A stretch of DNA of 64,000 nucleotides, taken from positions 151,759 through 215,758 of the forward strand of contig JAWLEI010000001.1 of assembly GCA_041686195.1 (NCBI GenBank), in the 5' to 3' direction. A model generated the notes under the pieces. It searched no databases and was not told the origin of the DNA. It was given only the letters and a program-made list of their open reading frames with translations. A program made the translations under genes and the position numbers. Origin of the DNA: Desulfovermiculus sp041686195. Lineage in GTDB: Bacteria; Desulfobacterota; Desulfovibrionia; Desulfovibrionales; Desulfothermaceae. The stretch's first letter is position 1, and every line of letters begins with the position of its first letter. Positions 17,362 through 26,205 of this stretch are shown piece by piece.

Positions 17362-18425
17362 TACCTTCTCCCTCGAAGGATCAAGACTATAAACACCGGG
17401 GCCCCCAGAAAGGCGGTCAGTACCGAAACCGGGAGCACATGCGGAGCAATAAGCAGTCTGGCCACAGTGTCGGATAAGAGCAAAAGCAACCCGCCGCCCA
17501 GGATAGACGCAGGGAGCAAAAATCGGTGGTCACTGCCGATCAATCGCCTGACCATGTGTGGCACCACCAGGCCCACAAAGCCAATAATACCTAAAAAGGC
17601 GATGATCACGGCCGTGACCAGGGAAGCCACAAGCATTCCGACCAGGCGTACCCGTTCAACCCTTACTCCCAAACCTTTGGCTGTCTCGTCTCCGGCATCA
17701 ATGGCATTATAGCTCCAGGCCTGGACCACAAAGAACACAAAAGAAATGGTGCAAATGACGGCCAGAATGGCCAGCTCTCCCCAATCCGCCCGGCTGGTGT
17801 CGCCAAAGGTCCAGAAAACCATGGTCGCCAATTCTTGATCGTCGGCAAAGAATTGCAGAAACATGGTCCCGGCAGTGAACAAGGCCCCCAGGGCCACTCC
17901 GGTCAGGACCATGACCTCAGGTGTGGCCCCGCGTATCCTGGAAATGCCGATGATGACTCCAGCTGCAACCAGACTGAGCACAAAGGCTGCGCTGGTGGTC
18001 AAAAACGGATTGGCTGCTGAGCCGGCATCACCCTCCCCAAAAGATATCCCTGATCCAATGAGCATCACGGACAGAGCCGCTCCAAAAGCCGCGGCATGAG
18101 AAATGCCCAATGTAAAAGGAGATCCCAAAGGATTGCGCAGAATACACTGCATGGCTGCCCCGGCTATAGACAGACCGGCTCCGGCCACTATAGCGGTTAA
18201 GGCCTGGGGCAAACGGATGTTCCAGACAATAATCTCAAAACGCTGATCAGTGGATATGCGCAATAAGGCCCGCACCACATCGGTCCAGGGGATAAGTGCT
18301 GAGCCAAGGGATACGGCCAGGATCAGACTCGCTCCCAGGGCCAGGGCCAAAAGCAGAATAAACAGGACCTTCCGGCCGATATACCGGGTATATTCCCGGG
18401 GAATCTCCCCATCCGCAAAATGCAT
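17361..18425 (-). CDS. FecCD-family ABC transporter permease
   Basis: A 354-residue permease of the FecCD/BtuC type with about ten hydrophobic segments. Family features include the RLPQALTAIVAGAGLSIAGA region, NPLGSPFTLGIS, GFVGLVVPHMVRRLIGSDHR and the C-terminal GAPVFIVLI. It moves iron chelates, haem or cobalamin across the inner membrane with the ATPase and binding protein on either side. Confidence 0.93.
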   Translation of the reverse strand: MHFADGEIPREYTRYIGRKVLFILLLALALGASLILAVSLGSALIPWTDVVRALLRISTDQRFEIIVWNIRLPQALTAIVAGAGLSIAGAAMQCILRNPLGSPFTLGISHAAAFGAALSVMLIGSGISFGEGDAGSAANPFLTTSAAFVLSLVAAGVIIGISRIRGATPEVMVLTGVALGALFTAGTMFLQFFADDQELATMVFWTFGDTSRADWGELAILAVICTISFVFFVVQAWSYNAIDAGDETAKGLGVRVERVRLVGMLVASLVTAVIIAFLGIIGFVGLVVPHMVRRLIGSDHRFLLPASILGGGLLLLLSDTVARLLIAPHVLPVSVLTAFLGAPVFIVLILRGRR

Positions 18426-18427
18426 AT

Positions 18428-19537
18428 CTAGTGCACCCGGACCGTATCAAAAACCATGCCTTCAAGCTCCTGATCCAGGCGCTCGAATACCGGAGATCCA
18501 ACCAAAAAGGAAAAGATCTCATCCGCCTTGTCCTGGATATCCACATCCTGGAAACGCTCAGGATAGAGGACAGATCCTATATAGTAGGCATTGACCAGTA
18601 CTGACCCGAAATTCGTGGCGTACGAATTATACGGCAGCAGGGCATAAATCTGGCCCTTTTTCACAGCTGAAAGGGCCTGGTAACCGGGATCATGCCTGAG
18701 TTCATGCAATCCACCGGTTTTTTCACCCAGTTGCAGGGTAGCCAAATCTAAAAACAAGATATCAGGGTCCCACATCAGGATCTGTTCCTTGGCTACAATG
18801 GAATGGCGCAGCTTTTTTTTGCCAGGCCTGGACGTAGCCGCCAGGTTCACGGCCGGTACAAAGTCAAAGACAGGGTAACCGGGCTCAGTGGCCTGAAACC
18901 CATGCGGGCCCTTAAAGGCCACTCCCCCGACAAAGACAGACGGATGCTCGGATTTGGGGATGGATAGAGTCCGCTTTCGCAGATCCCTTATCTGGCGGTC
19001 AAAAAAATCGATAACCGTGTGCGCCCGCTGCGTGCAGTCCAGGACTTCAGCCATGGTGATCAGACTTTTCTCCAGATCTTGCTTATGATCTCCGATATCC
19101 CCGTAATCCAGGGCCACCACGGGAATGCCGGTCTTGTTCTGCAAGGTATCCGCATCCATGCCCATTCCCAAAAAGGTCTTGAATATTACCTGAGGCGGCT
19201 GGTCCAGGCTGAGCAGGCGTTCTGGATTGTCCCGGCCCCGGAACTCTCCGCCCAAAGGCAGATCCTTGAGCTCCGGGTGAGCCAGGGCGTAGGGCCTGGC
19301 CTCCAGGGTTTGCTCTCTTTTTTCCAAATCATCCACCGCCACTGCCCGGTCCTGGCACTGCAGGTAGGTCAAAAGGCGCAGACATCCGGCTCCGGAACAG
19401 TAGATCTGCTCCACCTTGTCCGGGACATTGACTTCTCGGCCAGCCGTATCTTCAACAACCCGAGCCTGACCTGGCGCGGCCCAGAACATGCAGATGAGCA
19501 GGGTACAAACCAAAACCGGTTTCACATATCCTTTCAT
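18428..19537 (-). CDS. Periplasmic substrate-binding protein of iron-chelate/B12 ABC importer
   Basis: A 369-residue protein with a signal sequence (MKGYVKPVLVCTLLICMFWAAPGQA) and the TroA/Peripla_BP_2 fold: VVEDTAGREVNVPDKVEQI at the start, IFKTFLGMGMD, FVGGVAFKGPHGFQ, DPDILFLDLATLQ. Start 19537 has GGAG upstream; the frame extends to 19609 without a better site. The substrate may be an iron chelate, haem, cobalamin or another metal complex; sequence alone does not decide. Confidence 0.85.
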   Translation of the reverse strand: MKGYVKPVLVCTLLICMFWAAPGQARVVEDTAGREVNVPDKVEQIYCSGAGCLRLLTYLQCQDRAVAVDDLEKREQTLEARPYALAHPELKDLPLGGEFRGRDNPERLLSLDQPPQVIFKTFLGMGMDADTLQNKTGIPVVALDYGDIGDHKQDLEKSLITMAEVLDCTQRAHTVIDFFDRQIRDLRKRTLSIPKSEHPSVFVGGVAFKGPHGFQATEPGYPVFDFVPAVNLAATSRPGKKKLRHSIVAKEQILMWDPDILFLDLATLQLGEKTGGLHELRHDPGYQALSAVKKGQIYALLPYNSYATNFGSVLVNAYYIGSVLYPERFQDVDIQDKADEIFSFLVGSPVFERLDQELEGMVFDTVRVH

Positions 19538-19815
19538 GATCTCCGCCTGCATACGACATTGATGAACATGGTCACATCCCGTTACGATATTGTATTTTGT
19601 AACACGCACAACACCGTATCTGCAAGCACATGAAGAGTCAATGCCCTGCCTGGCTGCTTCCCTTTTCCTTTATGGCTTGCTATCATGGCTTACGCTCCAA
19701 GGCTGCATACTATGTCTTCATTGCATCCATATGCCCCCTTCAACTGCAAAAAGAATGTCCAGGAAACCCGGGTCGAATGATCTCCGGGCCAAAAAACACC
19801 ACAGGAGCTTATGCC

Positions 19816-20163
19816 ATGAACAGTAACAACACAGAACTGCTTATTCTCTGGGCTACTCCAGACAAAGACACGGCTGAAAATATGGTTTTCATGTATGGGC
19901 AAAACGCAAAGCTCAACAACTGGTGGGAAAAGGTAACTCTTCTTATCTGGGGCGGTGCCACCCGGCTCGTGGCCACAGACAGTCTCATCCAGGACAAGCT
20001 CAAAAAGGTCCAGGACGCTGGTGTGCAGGTCATTGCCTGCAAGCGATGCGCCGAGAAGCTGGAACTTGTCCAGCCCTTGGAAGACTTGGACATCAATGTC
20101 TTTTACACCGGCCAGTTCTTGACCGAATGGTTGAAAGAAGACAAGAAGCTGCTCACCATTTAA
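19816..20163 (+). CDS. DsrE-family protein
   Basis: A 115-residue DsrE/DsrF/TusD-like protein (LLILWATPDKDTAENMVFMYGQNAKLN ... VTLLIWGGATRLVATD ... VIACKRCAEKLELV). Family members carry sulfur or take part in sulfur relay via a cysteine; Cys residues lie in ACKRCAEK. AGGAG sits 9 nt before the ATG at 19816. It starts 16 nt before the hisHF gene and may be co-transcribed with it. No specific function can be assigned. Confidence 0.75.
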   Translation: MNSNNTELLILWATPDKDTAENMVFMYGQNAKLNNWWEKVTLLIWGGATRLVATDSLIQDKLKKVQDAGVQVIACKRCAEKLELVQPLEDLDINVFYTGQFLTEWLKEDKKLLTI

Positions 20164-20179
20164 AGGAGAAAAGCTGCAA

Positions 20180-21754
20180 ATGGTCACTCTTTTGGATTAC
20201 GGTGCCGGCAACGTACGCAGTGTGATCAACGCCCTTGAATACCTGGGAGAGTCCGTCCGTCTGGTCCAGGAACCCAAGGATATCCTGCAGGCCGAGACTC
20301 TTATATTTCCCGGGGTGGGGGCCTTTGGAAGCATGATGGCCATCTTGCAGGACAAGGGCTATATCCAGCCCTTGCGCCGCTACCTGGCTCAAAACAAGCC
20401 TTTTCTGGGCATTTGCCTTGGGCTGCAAGCCTTGTTCGAGGGCAGCGAAGAGGCTCCGGACATCCCTGGTCTGGGCATTTTTTCCGGTCAGGTGCAGAGA
20501 TTTCAAACTTCACTTTCGGTTCCGCACATGGGCTGGAACCAGATACAGGCCCACAAGTCCTCTTGGCTTTTTTCCGGTTTAAACGGAGACGAACACCTCT
20601 ATTTCGTGCATTCCTATCATGTTGTGCCCAATGATTCAGAAGTGATCCTGACCACCACTGATTACGGACAGCGGTTTGTGAGCGGAGTACAGCATGGCAA
20701 CATCTGCGCAACTCAGTTCCATCCGGAAAAAAGCGGCCCTGTGGGCTTAACTGTCTTGCACAATTTCCTGACCCGCCCCCGTCCAAGCCGCCCAGTCCTG
20801 GATCTGCCCGCAACAACCCTGGCCAAACGGATTATTGCCTGCCTGGATGTCCGCTCCAACGACCAGGGTGATCTGGTGGTGACCAAAGGGGACCAGTACG
20901 ATGTCCGCGAAAATGGAGAGGTGCGGAATCTGGGAAAACCTGTACAGTTAGCTCATGAGTATTATGCCCAGGGAGCAGATGAGATAACTTTTCTGAACAT
21001 TACCGCCTTTCGGGATTATCCCTTATCTGATCTGCCCATGCTGGAGGTCCTGCGCCGGACATCGGCCCAGGTCTTTGTCCCCTTAACCATTGGCGGCGGA
21101 ATTCGGGATTATACAGATACCAACGGGCAATTCCACTCCGCGCTGGATGTGGCTGCGGCCTATTTCCGTTCCGGCGCAGACAAGATCTCCCTGGGCAGCG
21201 ATGCAGTAGACATTGTCCAGCAGAGTCTGAAAGCAGGACCCAGCGGCCAGAGCTCAATTGAGCGCATTGCCCGGGTCTATGGCAACCAGGCCGTCGTCAT
21301 CTCTGTTGATCCCCGCCGGGTCTATACCCCCAGTCCTGAACAGCTCCCCCACCAGGTCATTGAAACCGCATTTCCAGGTCCCCAGGGAGAAAGGTTTTGC
21401 TGGTACCAGTGCACGGTCAAGGGCGGTCGGGAGGGACGCGATCTGGACGCCATCACCCTGGCCCAGGAATGTGAACGGCTGGGGGCCGGAGAGATCCTGC
21501 TGAACTGCATTGACCGGGATGGAACCAATCTGGGCTTTGACCTGGAACTGGTGAAAGCAGTGAGCCAGGCGGTTTCCATTCCGGTCATCGCCTCCAGCGG
21601 AGCTGGAAAGGCCCTGCATTTTGTAGACGTGTTCACCGGCACAGAGGCTGAAGCCGCCCTGGCCGCAGGGATCTTCCACCGCCGGGAAGTGCCCATTGCA
21701 AAAGTGAAAAAGACCCTCTCCGCACATGTACCCGTGCGTTTGGCTGAAATATGA
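20180..21754 (+). CDS. hisHF: Fused imidazole glycerol phosphate synthase HisH-HisF (HIS7-like)
   Basis: A 524-residue bifunctional enzyme of histidine synthesis. Residues 1-200 are a class I glutamine amidotransferase: Cys79 in GICLGLQ, His181 and Glu183 in QFHPEKSG. Residues about 210-524 are the HisF cyclase barrel with Asp223 (IACLDVR) and Asp377 (ISVDPRR). Several blocks, such as NDQGDLVVTKGDQYDVRE, NLGKPVQLAHEYYAQGADE, AAYFRSGADKISLGSDAV and CWYQCTVKGGREGRDL, follow the fused HIS7 of yeast and plants rather than the separate bacterial HisF. It channels ammonia from glutamine to PRFAR, giving IGP and AICAR. Other his genes are not nearby. Confidence 0.92.
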   Translation: MVTLLDYGAGNVRSVINALEYLGESVRLVQEPKDILQAETLIFPGVGAFGSMMAILQDKGYIQPLRRYLAQNKPFLGICLGLQALFEGSEEAPDIPGLGIFSGQVQRFQTSLSVPHMGWNQIQAHKSSWLFSGLNGDEHLYFVHSYHVVPNDSEVILTTTDYGQRFVSGVQHGNICATQFHPEKSGPVGLTVLHNFLTRPRPSRPVLDLPATTLAKRIIACLDVRSNDQGDLVVTKGDQYDVRENGEVRNLGKPVQLAHEYYAQGADEITFLNITAFRDYPLSDLPMLEVLRRTSAQVFVPLTIGGGIRDYTDTNGQFHSALDVAAAYFRSGADKISLGSDAVDIVQQSLKAGPSGQSSIERIARVYGNQAVVISVDPRRVYTPSPEQLPHQVIETAFPGPQGERFCWYQCTVKGGREGRDLDAITLAQECERLGAGEILLNCIDRDGTNLGFDLELVKAVSQAVSIPVIASSGAGKALHFVDVFTGTEAEAALAAGIFHRREVPIAKVKKTLSAHVPVRLAEI

Positions 21755-21776
21755 CCCCTATCCCAGGAGATCGGCT

Positions 21777-23336
21777 ATGCGCAATCATTTCGCTCTGGCC
21801 CTGCTCTTTGTCTGCTTTCTGTGGGCCGTTTCGGCTCAAGCCGGTGTGGATCAAGTAATCCTGTACCCGGATGGAGCTGAGGTGACCCAAACAGAAACCG
21901 CTCGGGTAGAAGAAAAAAACCCGGGTTATAGCCACGCTGTCCTCTATCTTCCAGCTTCAGCACATGCTGACAGTCTGCGCATACTGGAAGTTCAAAGAAC
22001 CGAAGCCCGTCTTCAGGGAGTGAGCCATCGGCAGGTTCGATCCACCAACCGGGAACATATTGCCAAGCTACGGCAAAGAATCGAAGAGCTCCGGGAGGAA
22101 CAAAACGAGGTGCAGGCTACCTTGGCCGGGGTCACAGCCCGTATTGATCTCTGGCACAACGCGGTCCGGGCCGTATCCTCTTCCCAGGAGGAGATTCAAA
22201 CCCAAAACCTTTATGACTTATCTTCCACTCTGGCCCAGGCTCTGCCCTCGCTGATGCGGGACAAAACCGACAAGGACAATAAAATAGCGGAGTTGGAAAC
22301 AAGGATCAAAGATCTAAAGGATGAACTGGAAAAGAGCATAGAAAAACCGGATGCCCAGCTTGAAGTGCGCCTCCAGCTGGAAGGCTCCGGCCTGGAAGTC
22401 GATCAGGTCCTGCCGGTCACAGTCTCCTATCTTTTGCCCGACAGCCGTTGGCGTCCGGCCTACACCCTGGAAGCTCAGCCGGAACAAGACCGGATTGACT
22501 TTCAGTGGCGGGCGGTAGTGACTCAAAAAAGCGGTCTGGTCTGGAAAGACGTCCATCTCCTGCTCAGTACCGGACGCATGCACCAGCGGGTAAACCCGCC
22601 CCAGCTGCCGGACTGGATAATCCAGCCCCGCCCTCAGCCCAGACCTTTATCAGCTCAGGATAGGGCGAAAGTTAACTCACAGGAGCTTGCCCTGCGCACC
22701 AGCCAGGCTCCAAATGGGGCGGCCCGGACTCAGCATGCGACTTTTGACCTCTGGGATGCCGGGCGGCAAACCATACGCCCGGGTCAGGAACAACAGGTGC
22801 ACATATCCAAGGATTCCTGGCCGGCCGAATTTCAGCGTATCCTGCGCCCGGCCGTGGACAACCGGGCCTTTTTAACTGCCAAAACCAAAACAAAACAGGC
22901 TCAAAACATTCCGCCTGGCCAAGCCATGCTCCTGGTCCAGGGTCGCATGGCAGGCAAGACTCAATTCGCCTTCTCCGGACAGCAAAAAGAGCTCGCCTTT
23001 GGTACAGATCCACAAGTGACCGCGCGGAGAATCATGGAACGTAAGCAGGAGGGTGAGCAAGGCATTTTGAAAAACAAACAAAAATTGAACTGGCACTATC
23101 GCTTTGATGTGGTCAACGGCAAGAACGACCCGGTCCGGGTAAGACTTGAGGAGACGCAGCCGGTCTCCAGGCATGAAGATATCACCATCGATTTGGCCTC
23201 ACCCGGTCATGAATTTCAGATCAAAGACAATACAGTATACTGGGATCTGAGCCTTCAGCCCGGGGAGAAGCTGTCCGTACCCCTCCAGGTTACTGTCACC
23301 GCTCCCAGGGACATGGAGCTGTCCAGTTCCCGCTAG
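21777..23336 (+). CDS. DUF4139 (MuiA-like) exported protein
   Basis: A 519-residue protein with an N-terminal signal peptide (MRNHFALALLFVCFLWAVSAQA). The start GVDQVILYPDGAEVTQTE is typical of the DUF4140 domain, followed by a coiled-coil segment (AKLRQRIEELREEQNEVQ) and a DUF4139 beta-rich domain (VSYLLPDSRWRPAYTLEA; WHYRFDVVNGKND). Relatives are called mucoidy inhibitor MuiA-like; biochemical role is unknown. AGGAGA lies 8-13 nt before the ATG. The stop codon overlaps a repeat element. Confidence 0.8.
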   Translation: MRNHFALALLFVCFLWAVSAQAGVDQVILYPDGAEVTQTETARVEEKNPGYSHAVLYLPASAHADSLRILEVQRTEARLQGVSHRQVRSTNREHIAKLRQRIEELREEQNEVQATLAGVTARIDLWHNAVRAVSSSQEEIQTQNLYDLSSTLAQALPSLMRDKTDKDNKIAELETRIKDLKDELEKSIEKPDAQLEVRLQLEGSGLEVDQVLPVTVSYLLPDSRWRPAYTLEAQPEQDRIDFQWRAVVTQKSGLVWKDVHLLLSTGRMHQRVNPPQLPDWIIQPRPQPRPLSAQDRAKVNSQELALRTSQAPNGAARTQHATFDLWDAGRQTIRPGQEQQVHISKDSWPAEFQRILRPAVDNRAFLTAKTKTKQAQNIPPGQAMLLVQGRMAGKTQFAFSGQQKELAFGTDPQVTARRIMERKQEGEQGILKNKQKLNWHYRFDVVNGKNDPVRVRLEETQPVSRHEDITIDLASPGHEFQIKDNTVYWDLSLQPGEKLSVPLQVTVTAPRDMELSSSR

Positions 23337-23392
23337 AGGTCAACCTTGCCTCCGGCAATTCTGACCTCTATTTTGCCCTAAGGCGGGCAAAA
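23335..23392. repeat. Double-hairpin intergenic repeat, copy C (inverted)
   Basis: Read on the minus strand this is TTTTGCCCG-loop-GGGCAAAA followed by a hairpin AGAGGTCAG-AATTGCC/GGCAAGG-TTGACCTCT. It matches the order of copies at 2501 and 44737, with different but complementary outer stem bases. It begins within the stop codon of the DUF4139 gene. Confidence 0.55.
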
Positions 23393-23452
23393 GGGAAATT
23401 TGCCGGATTGATCAATGATGAAAAGCGATTTTTTGCAATGGCTTCTCAACAC

Positions 23453-23490
23453 AAAACCCCGGATACGTTTCAAAACGTATCCGGGGTTTT
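23453..23490 (+). terminator. Strong hairpin terminator
   Basis: AAAACCCCGGATACGTT pairs perfectly with AACGTATCCGGGGTTTT over a 4-nt loop. It lies downstream of the DUF4139 gene and can act in either direction. Confidence 0.8.
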
Positions 23491-23510
23491 GTCACCCATG
23501 CACCCATAAT

Positions 23511-23554
23511 AAAATTCTTGAGCCTGGCCCTTTTAGGCCAGGCTCAAGAATTTT
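23511..23554 (-). terminator. Terminator of the FKBP gene
   Basis: A 19-bp stem (AAAATTCTTGAGCCTGGCC with its complement) over a 6-nt loop. Its upstream side overlaps the stop codon of the FKBP gene on the minus strand, and the U-rich 3' arm fits rho-independent termination. Confidence 0.8.
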
Positions 23555-23987
23555 AAGCGGCCTGGACATCCACCAATTCAATCTCAAAAGTGAGGTCCTT
23601 TCCTGCCAAGGGATGGTTGCCGTCGAGAACGACCTCTTCATCCTTCACTTCGCTCACGGTAACATAGAACACCTCATCGTCCTGAGAATTGACCTGCAAT
23701 ACCATGCCTTCTTCCGGTTGAATATTGTCCGGGAGGTTGGCTCGCTGGACATTTATCAACTTGCTCTCATCATAATCCCCGTAAGCCTGGTCTTGTTCAA
23801 CCTGGACCGTCTTGCTGTCGCCAGGGGTCATCCCTTCTACTGCCTGTTCAAGGCCCGGGATGATCTGTCCCTGTCCCAGGGTAAATTCCAAGGGTTCTCC
23901 CTCATAAGAGGAATCAAATACTGTTCCATCCTGCAGAGTTCCCCGGTAGTGCACCTTGACCAGGTCTCCGCTTTTGGCCGTTGACAT
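23553..23987 (-). CDS. FKBP-type peptidyl-prolyl isomerase, SlyD-like
   Basis: A 144-residue FKBP with the split domain typical of SlyD: GDLVKVHYRGTLQDGTVFDSS, then the FTLGQGQIIPGLEQAVEGM block, an inserted flap domain (DESKLINVQRANLP ... VTVSEVKDEEVVLDGNHPLAGKDLTFEIEL). It catalyses proline isomerisation and acts as a chaperone in the cytoplasm. It lacks the His/Cys-rich metal-binding tail of E. coli SlyD. Start 23987 has AAGGAGA upstream; the frame extends to 24020. Confidence 0.93.
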   Translation of the reverse strand: MSTAKSGDLVKVHYRGTLQDGTVFDSSYEGEPLEFTLGQGQIIPGLEQAVEGMTPGDSKTVQVEQDQAYGDYDESKLINVQRANLPDNIQPEEGMVLQVNSQDDEVFYVTVSEVKDEEVVLDGNHPLAGKDLTFEIELVDVQAA

Positions 23988-24126
23988 ACACTCTCCTTGT
24001 CTCATTTTTGGTTGCGGCAATTGAGCCGTTTTCTATACATAAATCATATCTCATAGCAGTCAATGGATCAATTCCTCATCAGAAGCAGGCGAACGGAAAT
24101 TTATTTCCCACCCTGCTGGGCACGGG

Positions 24127-24153
24127 GGACAAAAAGTCAAAACCTTTTTGTCC
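24127..24153 (-). other. Hairpin between two minus-strand genes
   Basis: GGACAAAAAG and CTTTTTGTCC pair over a 7-nt loop, downstream of the unknown gene ending at 24194 and upstream of the FKBP gene. It may be an intrinsic terminator, though a separate T-run is lacking. Confidence 0.35.
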
Positions 24154-24193
24154 TCATGGGCATGCCTGGCTGATCACCTCGCAAAATCTCCGC

Positions 24194-25042
24194 CTATTCC
24201 GCATGTCCGGCTTGCTCCCAATATTTCCGTCTGTTCTTGATCAAGGCCAGAAAATCTTGCAGATCGTCCCGGGCCAAAAGACCTTGCTGGTGCAAGCAGA
24301 GGGCAAATTTCTTCAACCCCGGAACCATACCCTGCACAGCAGAGGATGAGATCCAGGGTGTGGCCTTAGGCAACCATTGGCCAAAGAACTCATCCAGCTG
24401 AAAAATGCCTTCATCCGGAGACATTGGTCCGATATCCATAAGATAAGAGTTGAGAAAAAGATCCATGGTTTGCAGATGACGGACCCGGGTGGATTGACTC
24501 AATCCCTGTTCCGCGAGCCAGGACTCAAAAAGGGCCAGCAGTTCATAGTTGGCATTTTCCACCTGGATTAACAGATCATTTTCTGCTGAATGAGCCTCTT
24601 GGCTCCCTTTTTCACCTTCGTTTTGGGCCATACTGGACTGCAGCCAGTGTACCGCGGCCTGCACCGCAGGCAGCTCTTCCCGCTCAGAAACAATGATGTT
24701 CAAAGGTCTGGTAACCGGCTTTAAAACCTGGACCGCAGCAGATGTTCCTACCGCCACCTGATCCGGCACGATCTGGGCATCTTCCATGGCCTGAAGCAGA
24801 GCTGTCTGCAAGATCCCCGTTCCCTTTTCCGGTCGGTCCAGTTCATGGTGCAAAATCATTCCGCTTTCAACATCCGCCCATACGGCGACCAAAGGGAAAA
24901 AGGGTCTCTCGTCTCCTTCCCGGACAACCTTTTGCAGCCAGAAACACATCCCCTCCCAGGTTCCGGAACGGGTGGCCTGCTTTTTTATGCGCTGCAAACG
25001 CACTTCATCCACTCGGGGAACAGTACTTGATTCAGATTGCAT
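24194..25042 (-). CDS. Uncharacterised protein, possible DUF6930-like N-terminal domain
   Basis: A 282-residue soluble protein. The first half (LVAVWADVESGMILHHELDRP ... VPDQVAVGTSAAVQVLKPVTRPLNIIVSEREELPAVQAA) recalls DUF6930-type domains found with SEC-C motifs. The second half is helical (LFESWLAEQGLSQSTRVRHLQTMDLFLNSYL ... LDEFFGQWLPK) and resembles helical SAM-like N-terminal regions, but no catalytic residues are visible. I assign no function. It lies 24 nt downstream of nothing obvious and upstream of FKBP on the same strand. Confidence 0.6.
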   Translation of the reverse strand: MQSESSTVPRVDEVRLQRIKKQATRSGTWEGMCFWLQKVVREGDERPFFPLVAVWADVESGMILHHELDRPEKGTGILQTALLQAMEDAQIVPDQVAVGTSAAVQVLKPVTRPLNIIVSEREELPAVQAAVHWLQSSMAQNEGEKGSQEAHSAENDLLIQVENANYELLALFESWLAEQGLSQSTRVRHLQTMDLFLNSYLMDIGPMSPDEGIFQLDEFFGQWLPKATPWISSSAVQGMVPGLKKFALCLHQQGLLARDDLQDFLALIKNRRKYWEQAGHAE

Positions 25043-25065
25043 AATATGTTGAATTACCCTGTTTA

Positions 25066-25959
25066 TTATCTACTTTTCTCCGATTTGCCCAGAAGGAAAT
25101 ATATCACTCCCAAGACCAAAAGAGCCGCTATGTGCAGACCAAAGGACCAGGGATCCTTGTCTTCAATGCTGGCCACAAAGATCTTGCGGATAAAGGCCAC
25201 TAAAGCCAAATCCACAAATATGCGCACATGGAACTTCCCCCCTTTGAGCTGCTCAACCTGGGCATGCAGAAGCTCCACCATCATCCACAAGATAAGCAAT
25301 GAGCCAAGGGCCCTGATCACTCCCTGTTCCACATTCGAGGTGATGGCGAAATACACGTCTGAGCCCAAAAGCAGAGTCACTCCGGCCGCCAGAATCAAAA
25401 GTCCGACCATGAGTATCAGGTTCAGACCGTGCATGAATCGCTCTGCCCAGCGCACGAGGAAGTACTCCACTTGCTTGGACAAAAATACCCTCTTGAGCTC
25501 AGCTTCCCGATACGAACTGGTCATGATATCCAGGCTGATATCCAAGAGCTTGTCCAGGGTTTCCAGCAGGGCATCCAGACGACTACGTTCGGTAACTGCC
25601 TGGAAGAGTACCTGCTGGCAATAGCGGCGAATAAAGTTCATGGCTGAATTGACATAATGCCCTTCCAGACCAATGCGGACATGCGTCTTGCCAATCCGTT
25701 CCAATTTCATGTGCAGCCGGTGGTCAAGGGGGGCAGTAAGCATGGTGTTCAGCCAGTACTTGAATGTCTTTTTGCGCTTATTCACCGCTTCCTGGGTGGG
25801 AAAAAAAGAGGCGGTATATGCATCCTCCTCCAACTTCGCATAAAAATCCTCTGCAAATTGAGCCTGAACCGGCAGAAGGATCTCGGCCAATTGGGCTCGA
25901 CGCTCCTGATCTTGGGCTGTATAGCCGTAATGAGCTAAAATATCATCCATGGCCGGCAT
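25066..25959 (-). CDS. Protoglobin domain fused to a PsiE-like membrane domain
   Basis: About 297 residues. The first 170 or so form a globin-coupled-sensor/protoglobin domain; IGKTHVRIGLEGHYV contains the proximal His expected to ligate haem. The C-terminal 130 residues carry about four membrane segments and match PsiE (LLILWMMVELLHAQVEQLKGG, DLALVAFIRKIFVAS). PsiE proteins are phosphate-starvation-inducible membrane proteins of unknown role. The protein probably senses O2, NO or CO and signals to or gates the membrane part. ATG at 25959 is preferred because AAAGGG lies 8 nt upstream; 25950 and GTG 25968 are alternatives. Confidence 0.8.
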   Translation of the reverse strand: MPAMDDILAHYGYTAQDQERRAQLAEILLPVQAQFAEDFYAKLEEDAYTASFFPTQEAVNKRKKTFKYWLNTMLTAPLDHRLHMKLERIGKTHVRIGLEGHYVNSAMNFIRRYCQQVLFQAVTERSRLDALLETLDKLLDISLDIMTSSYREAELKRVFLSKQVEYFLVRWAERFMHGLNLILMVGLLILAAGVTLLLGSDVYFAITSNVEQGVIRALGSLLILWMMVELLHAQVEQLKGGKFHVRIFVDLALVAFIRKIFVASIEDKDPWSFGLHIAALLVLGVIYFLLGKSEKSR

Positions 25960-26205
25960 GCACATCACCCTTTGTGCGTCTGCAATTCCGAAGTCTTATA
26001 GGCTCATCCAACATTATATTTTGTTTTTCCCTTTTCAGACGTCACTGCAAAAAATCGACTTACGTTCATTTGCGATAAATTTCTGACTTATAACTCTTTG
26101 TTTTCACTGACCTCTGCTCCCGCCGACGGCGGGACTGATCTCTCTAGGGCCTTTTAATGGATGATCTCTGGCGAGGGCAAAAACAGTTTCTGCACTCGCA
26201 TCTTT

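Noticed and set aside
26119..26140. Short hairpin CCCGCCGACGGCGGG downstream of the EamA gene
   Set aside because: No T-run on the minus strand. It may be a REP-like unit but no second copy was found in the window.
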